Positions 25,559 to 32,525 of a stretch of 64,000 nucleotides of DNA are shown here, piece by piece; the stretch's first letter is position 1, and each line of letters opens with the position of its first letter. Origin of the DNA: an uncultured Clostridia bacterium. GTDB taxonomy: Bacteria > Bacillota > Clostridia > UMGS1883. Where the stretch lies: contig CAKSFM010000008.1 in NCBI GenBank assembly GCA_934454525.1, forward strand, positions 1 to 64,000. Direction: 5' to 3'. The notes beneath the pieces were generated by a model. The model saw only the letters and a program-made list of their open reading frames with translations, was not told where the DNA came from and searched no databases. A program made the position numbers and the translations under genes.

Positions 25559-25625
25559 CGTCAGTATCCGAACTCGTTTTTTTGATGTCTTTTCCGGCTT
25601 TTTCAGCGGGTTCGGATATTGACGC
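25559..25625. repeat. Imperfect 18-bp inverted repeat
   Basis: Arms CGTCAGTATCCGAACTCG (25559-25576) and CGGGTTCGGATATTGACG (about 25608-25625) pair at 16 of 18 positions. It abuts the MITE and may be part of a larger repeat family. Confidence 0.5.
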
Positions 25626-25633
25626 ATCTGCCT

Positions 25634-25908
25634 AGGCATAACAGACTCGAACACATGCGCCCATTGCTTGTTAAATTTCCACTCAGCCGTTCTCTCGGGA
25701 TTTGCAAGGCGGCAGCCTTGCTTCACCCTGCAATAACAGCTGAACAAAAATTTTTCGGCGCATTGGGTCTGCGAGTTCAAAAAGAGCAAATTTTTTGCAA
25801 GAAAAGGCAAAAGCGCAGTTAATAGTTTGTCTATTAACGAGCATTTTAACGCATTATTGCGACAAATTTGCCTTTTTGAACCGCATGGGGTTCGAGTCTG
25901 TTATGCCT
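25634..25908 (+). repeat. 275-bp MITE-like element, copy A
   Basis: It begins AGGCATAACAGACTCGAAC and ends with the exact reverse complement at 25890-25908, a perfect 19-bp terminal inverted repeat. Both ends carry TA (TAGGC...GCCTA), as expected for Tc1/IS630-type TA target duplication. The interior is AT-rich with no real gene. A second copy in opposite orientation is at 38588-38863 and a decayed part at 18911-18989. This copy is inside the sigK element. Confidence 0.8.
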
Positions 25909-26109
25909 AAAGTATATGAACGGGGATTTGTCCAATATTTTCTGTTCAGGAAAATTCGGTTAATTATCTACTCAAATTTTTTGAAACTTACAAAGTTGAC
26001 AATTATTTAATTTTATGATAAAATTTTTAAAGGCTAATTTTAAAAAACCAAAATAAACATGGTTTTTCATATCTGTTCCTTGATAAAACAAAGAAAAACC
26101 GGAGTAAAT

Positions 26110-26250
26110 ATTTTAATGGGGATTTAGCTGTTGATGACGATGCCGGGGATGTGAAAGAGGCTTTTTCTCAGCGGAGCTGCCATTTGATTCGTATGATGAA
26201 TTTATAAGATTTTGCTTGGAGTGTGAAAATGATGAAGTTTAAAGAAATGA
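26110..26250 (+). pseudogene. Decayed gene tail
   Basis: Two short readings in different frames, 'GDLAVDDDAGDVKEAF' and then 'SAELPFDSYDEFIRFCLECEN', look like one protein end broken by a frameshift near 26168. There is no start, and the tail overlaps the ATP-grasp start. Its family is not recognised. Confidence 0.3.
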
Positions 26251-27269
26251 TACGTAACTCTGCGTGGGGGGGGGCAATCCTTAACTCGTATATGTATGTC
26301 TATCTTCGTGACTATAGGCAAATAAAGAGAGTTTTGAATACCTTTAAGAAAAGCGCGTCAAAAGACCTGATATCAGATATGGTGAACGAGCATCGAACTT
26401 GCAAAATTCCCTACAATGAATATTTGTTGTTCCACTTTGACGCAGTTTCCAACCCCAAAGACAGAGCGAAATTTGTCAATGACAATGAAAGGCTGATAGC
26501 GGCAGCAAAGATGAATTCACCGGAGGATGATCCGCTTTTTTACGATAAAGCGAAGACATATCAGCTGTTCAGAAAATATTACTTACGGGATGTAATAAGA
26601 ATTGACAAAACCTGCAGTATTTCAGAATTTGAAAGCTTTGTCGCAAAGCATCCGCGATTTATTTGTAAGCCAATTGACGGAGGCTGCGGAACCGGAATTA
26701 AGATTATGAATGTTGAAGGCAAAGCTTCTCCGGAAAAAATATTTCAGTCATTGATAGAAGAATACAATGGAAAATGTTTCGCTGAGGAACTGATAAAACA
26801 GGTCGGTGTTCTTGAAGACTTACATCCAAAATCTGTGAATACCGTAAGAATGCCGACTGTACGTTTTGACGATAGAGTAGAAGTGATTCACCCTTTTCTC
26901 AGGGTTGGGCAAGGAGAAAGTATAACTGATAATGCAGGTTCAGGAGGAATACTTTGCACAGTTGATTCCAAGGGTATCGTACAAGCGACTGCGGATGAGT
27001 TTGGTAATAAATTTGCCGTTCATCCCGACTCAAAGAAAGAATTAATAGGCTTCGGTATTCCGAAATGGGAAGAGGCTGTGGAATTGGTTAAGGAACTGGC
27101 AATGTGTGTTCCGAATAACAGATATTGCAGTTGGGATCTGGCTTTGACAGAAAAAGGCTGGGCGTTAGTGGAAGCAAATGCGAAAGGTCAGTTTATTTGG
27201 CAATATGCAACACAAATAGGATTTAGGGATGAGCTGAATTTAATAATGCAGGAATTGGGGTTGAAATAG
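26229..27269 (+). CDS. ATP-grasp protein, sugar-transfer-associated type
   Basis: A 346-residue cytoplasmic ATP-grasp enzyme. The N-terminal ~90 residues are helical; residues about 95-345 form the fold, with 'FICKPIDGGCGTGIKIMNVEG' (nucleotide loop), 'CFAEELIKQ', 'SVNTVRMPTVRFDDRVEVIHPFLRVGQG', 'NAGSGGILCTVDSKG' and the metal-binding end 'YCSWDLALTEKGWALVEANAKGQF'. This matches the sugar-transfer-associated ATP-grasp family found near polysaccharide genes, which ligates a carboxylate to an amine or hydroxyl. I choose the ATG at 26229, 7 nt after GGAG; ATG 26232 and GTG 26223 are alternatives. Its host is the sigK element, so it would be lost from the mother cell on excision. The substrate is unknown. 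Confidence 0.82.
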   Translation: MMKFKEMIRNSAWGGAILNSYMYVYLRDYRQIKRVLNTFKKSASKDLISDMVNEHRTCKIPYNEYLLFHFDAVSNPKDRAKFVNDNERLIAAAKMNSPEDDPLFYDKAKTYQLFRKYYLRDVIRIDKTCSISEFESFVAKHPRFICKPIDGGCGTGIKIMNVEGKASPEKIFQSLIEEYNGKCFAEELIKQVGVLEDLHPKSVNTVRMPTVRFDDRVEVIHPFLRVGQGESITDNAGSGGILCTVDSKGIVQATADEFGNKFAVHPDSKKELIGFGIPKWEEAVELVKELAMCVPNNRYCSWDLALTEKGWALVEANAKGQFIWQYATQIGFRDELNLIMQELGLK

Positions 27270-27301
27270 CTTAAACTCCCGGTTTATAATTTAAAATACT
27301 G

Positions 27302-27347
27302 AAAAAGACTGATATGGGCGGATTTGCTGCCCGGGTCAGTCTTTTTT
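27302..27347 (+). terminator. Rho-independent terminator
   Basis: AAAAAGACTGA and TCAGTCTTTTTT arms with an inner GGGC/GCCC pair, directly after the ATP-grasp gene. It separates that gene from the recombinase. Confidence 0.85.
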
Positions 27348-27443
27348 GTTACTGCAGAAAAAAGTTCTGCTTTTTCTTCGAATCCGGAGTATAATAATAT
27401 TAAAGCCGTTATGTTATTATTGCTTTTCAAAGGAGCCGGAAAT

Positions 27444-29153
27444 ATGCAGAAAAAGAAAACTGCAATATATTCAAGAAAAAGCAAATTCACGGGCAAGGGT
27501 GAAAGCATTGCAAATCAGATTGATTTATGCAAAGCATACATAAAGAATAAGAATAACAACATCTGCGATGATGACATATTGATTTTTGAGGACGAGGGAT
27601 ATTCGGGAAAGAATACAAACCGTCCGCAGTTCCGGCAAATGATGAATGAAATCAGAAATAATAAAATTGAAGCCGTTGTTTGCTATCGGTTAGACAGGAT
27701 AAGCCGTAATGTCGGAGATTGCAGCGGTCTGATTGATGAATTGGCATTGTACGGAGTGGAGTTTTGCTCAATAAATGAAAACTTCGATACTACTACCCCA
27801 ATGGGGAGAGCTATGTATAGTATATGCTCGGTATTTGCTCAATTGGAAAGAGAAACCATAGCAGAGCGCATAAGGGATAATATGCACGAGTTAGCGAAAA
27901 CGGGAAGATGGCTCGGCGGTATAGCTCCCACAGGATATAAAAGCACACAGATAATTGAAAGGGTAAACGATGACGGTAAAACCATAACTGCACATAAACT
28001 TGAGATAATTCCCGAAGAAGCAGAGCTGATAAAGCCGGTCTTTTCAAAGTTTATTGAATACAACAGCCTGACTAAAACCGAAACATATTTTCTGCAAAAC
28101 AATATAAAAACAAAAAACGGCAAAGCATTTACAAGGTTTACATTAAAAACAATACTGCAAAATCCCGTGTATATGATAGCTGACAATGTTGCCCGGAGTT
28201 ACTTTGAAAGTCTCGGAGTTGAAATATATGCTGACAAAAGCAAGTTTGACGGCATACACGGAATGCTGGGATATAACAAAACACTGCAAAGAACAGGCAA
28301 GTCAAACATAATGCGCGATGTTGAAGAATGGATAATAACAGTCGGAAAGCACAAAGGAATTATACCCGGCGAAGAATGGGTTAAGGCTCAAAACCTATTA
28401 AAACAAAATAATTCAAAGGCATACAGAAAGCCGAGAAGCAATACTGCACTATTGTCGGGGGTATTGGTATGCGGTCACTGCGGAAATTTTATGCGGCCGA
28501 AAATGTATAACAAGGATTATGAGGACGGCGAAAGACGGTTCAGCTATCTTTGTGAAACCAAAGAAAAGAGCAGACAGCACAATTGCAATATGAAAAATCC
28601 CAACGGGAATATTTTAGACAGAGCAATTTGTGAAGAAATCAAAAAACTGTCGGAAGACAGCAGCGAATTTATTAAGCAGCTGGAAAACACAAAAAAGAAA
28701 ATCAAGTCAAACAGTGAAGATTTTGATTTACAGACAGAAAAACTTCAGGAGGAAATTAAAGATAAAAGGTTACAGATAAATAATCTGATAACAGGCATAG
28801 CAAAGCAAGCAGGCGAAGCTGCCGCCGATTATATAAATCAACGCATAGAGGAACTGGATAAAGAAATAAAGCAGTCAGAGAATAAATTATCCGAATTGCA
28901 GAATCTCACAAAGGAAAGCGGTTTGTCGGATAACGATTTTGATGTTCTCCGTGATATTTTGAAATCCCATGCAAGAACTTTCGACACAATGAACATAGAA
29001 CAAAAAAGAACTGCCATAAGAACATTTGTCAAAAGGATAGTATGGGACGGTGAAAACATACATTTGTTCCTTGTCGGCAATGATGAAGATTATAATTTTC
29101 CGGCAATAAATGACGAGTTAAAACAGGAGCCGTTAAGAGGGGATAGCAAATGA
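27444..29153 (+). CDS. Large serine recombinase of the sigK element (SpoIVCA-like)
   Basis: A 569-residue site-specific recombinase expected to excise the element and rebuild sigK. The ATG at 27444 follows AAAGGAG by 8 nt; upstream in-frame residues show no homology. Residues 4-150 are the resolvase domain with the nucleophilic Ser10 in 'AIYSRKS', then 'YRLDRISRN' and 'MGRAMYSICSVFAQLERETIAERI'. Residues about 180-290 are the recombinase domain, about 340-375 a zinc ribbon ('CGHCG...C...C'), and about 395-500 a coiled coil. The stop TGA immediately precedes the right att core. The gene is in the same direction as sigK. Expression only in the mother cell is expected by analogy to SpoIVCA, but I found no convincing sigma-E promoter. 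Confidence 0.93.
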   Translation: MQKKKTAIYSRKSKFTGKGESIANQIDLCKAYIKNKNNNICDDDILIFEDEGYSGKNTNRPQFRQMMNEIRNNKIEAVVCYRLDRISRNVGDCSGLIDELALYGVEFCSINENFDTTTPMGRAMYSICSVFAQLERETIAERIRDNMHELAKTGRWLGGIAPTGYKSTQIIERVNDDGKTITAHKLEIIPEEAELIKPVFSKFIEYNSLTKTETYFLQNNIKTKNGKAFTRFTLKTILQNPVYMIADNVARSYFESLGVEIYADKSKFDGIHGMLGYNKTLQRTGKSNIMRDVEEWIITVGKHKGIIPGEEWVKAQNLLKQNNSKAYRKPRSNTALLSGVLVCGHCGNFMRPKMYNKDYEDGERRFSYLCETKEKSRQHNCNMKNPNGNILDRAICEEIKKLSEDSSEFIKQLENTKKKIKSNSEDFDLQTEKLQEEIKDKRLQINNLITGIAKQAGEAAADYINQRIEELDKEIKQSENKLSELQNLTKESGLSDNDFDVLRDILKSHARTFDTMNIEQKRTAIRTFVKRIVWDGENIHLFLVGNDEDYNFPAINDELKQEPLRGDSK

Positions 29154-29158
29154 AATAC
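29154..29158 (+). other. Right att core of the sigK element
   Basis: AATAC immediately after the recombinase stop codon. Its last C is the first base of the CTT codon that starts 'LMSLRHDKK' in rebuilt SigK. Confidence 0.8.
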
Positions 29159-29502
29159 TTATGTCGCTTCGTCATGACAAAAAATTTGCAAACCAGATTT
29201 CGCTCAATGAACCGATCGGATTTGACAGTGACGGGAATGAGGTTTCACTGATTGATATTCTGCAAAGCGAAAACGAGGATATTTGCGAAAGGCTTGACCG
29301 CGACAATATGATTACAAGCATGTGCAAGAAAATAAAATCTTCACTCTGCGGACGCGAGCGCCAGATAATTCAGATGCGCTACGGACTGTGCAGCGGAGAA
29401 CCGCTTACGCAGCGCGAGGTTGCGCAGACGCTCGGAATCAGCCGCTCTTATGTTTCGCGCATTGAAAAAAAAGCAATCGGGAAGCTTCGGCAGCCGCATT
29501 AA
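29159..29502 (+). CDS. sigK: Sigma-K, C-terminal half
   Basis: This part encodes sigma regions 3 and 4: 'LMSLRHDKKFANQISLNEPIGFDSDGNEVSLIDIL' and the -35-binding helix-turn-helix 'LTQREVAQTLGISRSYVSRIEKKAIGKL'. It cannot work alone because it lacks region 2. An in-frame ATG at 29161 exists, but without a good ribosome binding site, and the true reading is from 25294 across the excision join. Position, frame and family alignment all agree that it continues the gene begun at 24967. The next gene downstream is a D-Ala-D-Ala carboxypeptidase. Confidence 0.93.
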
Positions 29503-29550
29503 TTGCAGGCGCAGCCTGTTTGCGGTTTGATAATATTATTTTCAAATGTA

Positions 29551-29596
29551 ATAAAAATCCTGCTTCGTAATAAAATTTACGGAGGAGGATTTTTAT
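29551..29596 (+). promoter_or_regulatory. Leader hairpin covering the ribosome binding site
   Basis: ATAAAAATCCT (29551-29561) is perfectly complementary to AGGATTTTTAT (29586-29596), which includes the end of the GGAGGAGG box and the whole spacer up to the ATG at 29597. Folded RNA would hinder translation of the carboxypeptidase gene. Confidence 0.6.
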
Positions 29597-30442
29597 ATGA
29601 AAAGATTTGCGGCGTTTTTAATATTTTCACTGCTGTTAACGCAAAATGCCTCGGCTGTTGATTTAAGCGCAAGAGCTGCGGTGCTGATAGACGGTAAAAG
29701 CGGAAAAGTTCTTTTCGAGAAAAACAAGGACGAGCGGCTTCCGATGGCAAGCACAACGAAAATTATGACCGGGCTTCTCGCCTGCGAAAGCAAAAAAATG
29801 AAAAAAACCGTTACCGTAAGTCCTGTTGCATCCGGAACGGAGGGATCGTCGCTGTGGCTTGAACCGGGAGAAAAGCAAACGCTTGAAAACCTTACGTACG
29901 GACTTATGCTGCGCAGCGGAAACGATGCCGCCGTTGCAATCGCGGAATACCTCGGCGGAAGCATTGACGCGTTTGCCCTGCTCATGAATGAACGTGCAAA
30001 AAAAATCGGTGTTAAAAACACCGGATTTAAAAATCCGAACGGACTTGACGCCGAGGGGCATTTCACATCAGCATACGATTTGGCGCTTATAAGCCGCGAG
30101 GCAATGAAAAATAAAACGTTTCGGAAAATTGTTTCGACAAAAAACAAAACCATTCCGTGGGAAAGCTCCGAGTGGGATCGAAGTCTGACAAATCATAACA
30201 AAATGCTGTGGCGCTATGAGGGGTGCAACGGGATAAAAACGGGGTTCACGAAAAAAAGCGGCAGATGCCTTGTAACAAGTGCCAAAAGGGGGAAAACGGA
30301 GCTGATATGCGTCACGCTCAATGCGCCCGACGACTGGAACGATCACACAAAAATGCTTGATTACGGTTTCGAACTGTCCGGCAATCCAAAAGAAAAAACG
30401 GTATTTCGTCCGTTTTTCAGGGCATCGGCTGACCTATCATAA
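29597..30442 (+). CDS. D-alanyl-D-alanine carboxypeptidase (S11)
   Basis: A 281-residue exported low-molecular-weight penicillin-binding protein; it trims the terminal D-Ala of peptidoglycan stem peptides. Signal peptide 1-20. The three active-site motifs are present: Ser52-Thr-Thr-Lys55, Ser107-Gly-Asn109 and Lys214-Thr-Gly216. The usual C-terminal beta domain and amphipathic membrane anchor of DacF/PBP5 proteins are missing, so it is about 100 residues short and probably soluble. Its place after sigK suggests a sporulation-linked type (DacB/DacF-like). Its end overlaps the convergent deoR-type gene by 26 nt. A hairpin in the leader may limit translation. Confidence 0.88.
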   Translation: MKRFAAFLIFSLLLTQNASAVDLSARAAVLIDGKSGKVLFEKNKDERLPMASTTKIMTGLLACESKKMKKTVTVSPVASGTEGSSLWLEPGEKQTLENLTYGLMLRSGNDAAVAIAEYLGGSIDAFALLMNERAKKIGVKNTGFKNPNGLDAEGHFTSAYDLALISREAMKNKTFRKIVSTKNKTIPWESSEWDRSLTNHNKMLWRYEGCNGIKTGFTKKSGRCLVTSAKRGKTELICVTLNAPDDWNDHTKMLDYGFELSGNPKEKTVFRPFFRASADLS

Positions 30443-31118
30443 TGATATCGTCGGCGTCCTCCGCGCAGCACAGGGTATACGGATATTTTTTTCTGAGTTT
30501 TTCGCCGTCCAGCAAAAACAGCTTTTTTGCAGCGTTTTCCATAACTGCCTTGCGCACGGCTGTCTGACGCGCGTCGCTGTCGCTTATAATGCCGTCGTCC
30601 GATATGCCCATTGCCGAAAAAAAGGCAATGTCGGCATTTATGTTTCTGAGGAAACGCTCGGTTTCGCTTCCGACGGTGCACATATCCGGTTCATAATAAT
30701 CGCCGCCGGCAATAATGCACGGAATATGATATTTTGCGGCTTCAAGCAGATTCATCACGGAATTTGTTATTATTTTTATATCCTTGTACTCCGAAAGCAA
30801 AGAGATAACATGCATACACGTTGTTGACGAATCGATAAAAACCGTAAGAGAATCGCACAGATATTTTTCGGCACGCTTTGATAGCATGCTCTTTTCCTTA
30901 GAATTGAGCAGTCTTCTTGCGGCAACCGGCAGAACCGCGTTGTCCTCAATGCTTACCGCACCGCCGTTATACCGCTTTATGTATCCGCCGCGTTCCAGCT
31001 CCTTAAGGTCGCGGCGGATTGTTATTTCGCACACAAAAAAATGCGCGGCAAGCGCCTTTACCGACGCCCTTTTTTTCCGTCCGATAAATTCTATCATATC
31101 CTGCTGCCGTTCATTCAT
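30417..31118 (-). CDS. DeoR-family transcriptional regulator
   Basis: A 233-residue sugar-metabolism repressor type. The ATG at 31118 follows GGAGG by 8 nt; upstream in-frame ATGs fall in the operator region. Residues about 5-58 form the DeoR winged helix ('VKALAAHFFVCEITIRRDLKELERGGYIKRYNGGA'), and about 75-233 the phosphosugar sensor ('VFIDSSTTCMHVISLL', 'IITNSVMN', 'GSETERFLRNINADIAFFSAMGIS'). A dyad typical of GlpR-type sites lies just upstream (31144-31174), so self-regulation and control of the divergent gene are likely. The inducer is unknown. It overlaps the convergent carboxypeptidase gene by 26 nt. Confidence 0.88.
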   Translation of the reverse strand: MNERQQDMIEFIGRKKRASVKALAAHFFVCEITIRRDLKELERGGYIKRYNGGAVSIEDNAVLPVAARRLLNSKEKSMLSKRAEKYLCDSLTVFIDSSTTCMHVISLLSEYKDIKIITNSVMNLLEAAKYHIPCIIAGGDYYEPDMCTVGSETERFLRNINADIAFFSAMGISDDGIISDSDARQTAVRKAVMENAAKKLFLLDGEKLRKKYPYTLCCAEDADDIIMIGQPMP

Positions 31119-31143
31119 AATCAACGCCTCCGTTTGTTCGGCA

Positions 31144-31174
31144 AAATGTTCGTTTTCAAACATAACGAACATTT
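31144..31174. promoter_or_regulatory. GlpR/DeoR-type operator
   Basis: Arms AAATGTTCGTT (31144-31154) and AACGAACATTT (31164-31174) are a perfect 11-bp inverted repeat around 9 nt. The half-site ATGTTCG is the known GlpR/DeoR recognition core. It lies between the DeoR start and the divergent promoter at 31176. Confidence 0.7.
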
Positions 31175-31175
31175 A

Positions 31176-31204
31176 TTGACATTTCCTTTGAAATATTCTA
31201 TCAT
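31176..31204 (+). promoter_or_regulatory. Sigma-A promoter for the YgjV-like gene
   Basis: TTGACA (31176-31181) and TATCAT (31199-31204) are exactly 17 nt apart. The operator ends 2 nt upstream of the -35, so a bound DeoR protein could block it. Confidence 0.7.
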
Positions 31205-31248
31205 AAATCTGCATCGATGACAAGTTAATTTCAAGGAGTGTTTTCAAA

Positions 31249-31761
31249 TTGACGGCATATAATTTTATTGTACAGGCTTTGGGCGTTGCCGGGATAATTT
31301 CAAGCATTATTTCGTTTCAGTGCAAGGAGCACAAGCCGCTGATGCGCCTGCGGACCGCAAACGAGCTTTTGTTCGGGATTCAGTATCTCATGCTCGGTGC
31401 GTATACCGGAATGTTTGCAAATTTCATCGGCTGCGTGAGAAACACAATTTTCACAAGAATGGTTGAAAAGAAAAAAAGTACCATGAGCATGAGATTTCTT
31501 TTCAGCGTGTTATTCATTGTAATGTCGCTTTTCACATGGGCAGGCTTTAAAAGTATTCTTATCGGCGTTGCAAAGGTTATGTCTACCTATGCATACGGAA
31601 GCAAAAACACGGGCTTCGTGCGCATTATGATTCTTTTAACAAGCTCCGTCTGGCTTTTTTACGACGCCGCTGTTAAATCCTATGCCGGCTGCGCCTGCGA
31701 GATTTTCACGCTTTGCTCAATCATCGCCGGTATCATCAGAATCGATATCCTAAAAAAGTAA
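31249..31761 (+). CDS. YgjV-family inner membrane protein
   Basis: A 170-residue membrane protein with about five hydrophobic segments. It matches the YgjV (Imp-YgjV) family: 'QALGVAGIISSIISFQCK', 'LRTANELLFGIQYLMLGAYTGMFANFIGCVRN' and the small-residue-rich C-terminal segments. The family's molecular function is not established. The TTG start at 31249 follows AAGGAG by about 10 nt. A promoter and a DeoR-type operator lie immediately upstream, so it is probably under the divergent regulator. It faces the cotF-like gene across a shared terminator. Confidence 0.8.
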   Translation: MTAYNFIVQALGVAGIISSIISFQCKEHKPLMRLRTANELLFGIQYLMLGAYTGMFANFIGCVRNTIFTRMVEKKKSTMSMRFLFSVLFIVMSLFTWAGFKSILIGVAKVMSTYAYGSKNTGFVRIMILLTSSVWLFYDAAVKSYAGCACEIFTLCSIIAGIIRIDILKK

Positions 31762-31792
31762 GCATGGGGTTGTCGCCCCATGCTTATTTTTT
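31752..31792. terminator. Bidirectional terminator
   Basis: AAGCATGGGG and CCCCATGCTT arms with A- and T-runs on both sides, between the convergent YgjV-like and cotF-like genes. Confidence 0.85.
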
Positions 31793-32247
31793 CAGGAGTA
31801 CATATTGTTTGCAGCCATATAATCGTAAATCAGCTTGCCATGCTCCTGTTCCTCTTTCTGAATGTGATTAAGCGTGTTGCGGAGGTTTTCGGTTTTAAAT
31901 TCAAACACGCACGTATCGTACAGGTGCGATGCATGCTTCTCCGTTGCAAGCATATCGGCACAAAGAAAGTCGTCATGCTTCTTTTCCTCGCTGTCAGCAA
32001 TGGAGTAGTATTCCGAAACGGTCGGCTTCTGCATTGCCGACGAGCTTCCGAGCGAAGCGTCCTCCCCGTTTTCGATTTTTTTGATGGTTTCCAAATGTCC
32101 GCGTTCAACACCCTCAATGTATTCAAACACATTTTTAAGCTGAGGGTCGCGGGCTTCAGCCGCGCATCTTTCGTACTTGTCAACGCAAAGCTGCTCCTGT
32201 TCTTTCAAATCCTTTAAAAGCTCCGTTTCCTTTTGTGATAACTGCAT
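31792..32247 (-). CDS. CotF-like spore coat / ferritin-like protein
   Basis: A 151-residue helical protein. The C-terminal half fits the coat F domain of spore coat proteins ('DFLCADMLATEKHASHLYDTCVFEF...LRNTLNHIQKEEQEHGKLIYDYM'), and the whole has the four-helix ferritin-like layout with repeated acidic/His pairs. Coat F proteins are made late in the mother cell and deposited on the spore. I choose the ATG at 32247, 6 nt after GGAG; an ATG at 32259 is possible. Other spore genes are close (sigK, spo0A, spoIVB). A di-iron role is not excluded, as no metal site can be assigned firmly. Confidence 0.75.
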   Translation of the reverse strand: MQLSQKETELLKDLKEQEQLCVDKYERCAAEARDPQLKNVFEYIEGVERGHLETIKKIENGEDASLGSSSAMQKPTVSEYYSIADSEEKKHDDFLCADMLATEKHASHLYDTCVFEFKTENLRNTLNHIQKEEQEHGKLIYDYMAANNMYS

Positions 32248-32249
32248 AA

Positions 32250-32448
32250 TAATCTCCATTCCGCCGCCCTGCTTCGGCTTAAATAATAATTAAATTTCTC
32301 TTACCGGCAGGGCAAGGAATGATAAGAGATTATTGCGTCATGCGCATTTTTCGAACAAAGTGAGAAAATGCACATGACATAAATTCCGCCGGAGGCTAAC
32401 GTGAAAGCTTCTTTCACGTTAATCTCCATTCTGCCGCCCTGCTTCGGC
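32250..32448. repeat. Structured intergenic region with 29-bp direct repeats
   Basis: TAATCTCCATTCCGCCGCCC and nine further bases at 32250-32278 recur with one change at 32420-32448. Between them lie a perfect hairpin AACGTGAAAG/CTTTCACGTT (32398-32420) and an imperfect pair around GCATTTT/AAAATGC (32341-32375). It sits between kdgK and the cotF-like gene, as leader or decayed repeat. Confidence 0.5.
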
Positions 32449-32525
32449 AATATTTTTTTTGCAGAGGAGGGTTTCTCAATTAACCCGATATTATTATGCA
32501 CCGCTTTTTCAATATTTATCCTTTT

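Larger units (their letters stand above)
25295..29158 (+). mobile_element. Skin-like sigK intervening element (3.86 kb)
   Basis: The element lies between the two halves of sigK. Its ends share the 5-nt core AATAC (25290-25294 and 29154-29158). Site-specific excision at the core removes 3864 bp, a multiple of three, and restores the sigK frame. The right end encodes a large serine recombinase whose stop codon touches the core, the same arrangement of enzyme and target that defines the Bacillus and Clostridioides skin elements. Inside are also an ATP-grasp gene (26229-27269), a 55-residue ORF, a MITE copy and a gene fragment. No phage structural genes remain. It is far shorter than the roughly 48-kb B. 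subtilis and 14.6-kb C. difficile elements. Confidence 0.92.

Noticed and set aside
25556..25810. Open frames of about 70-85 codons inside and beside the MITE
   Set aside because: They run through the terminal repeat, and a matching frame appears in the second copy only because the repeat is shared. No ribosome binding site or protein-like pattern.
25880..25908. tRNA-like 3' end (GGTTCGAGTC followed by a possible acceptor strand)
   Set aside because: The T-stem does not pair and no anticodon or D arm can be built upstream; the sequence is the terminal repeat of the MITE.
27380..27444. Sigma-E promoter for the recombinase (GTATAAT, 14 nt, TATGTTAT)
   Set aside because: The -35-like part is close to consensus but the -10 matches only half of it, so it is too weak to annotate.
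29161..29502. A stand-alone short sigma factor from the ATG at 29161
   Set aside because: It has no region 2 and no ribosome binding site; frame and alignment show it is the second half of sigK.
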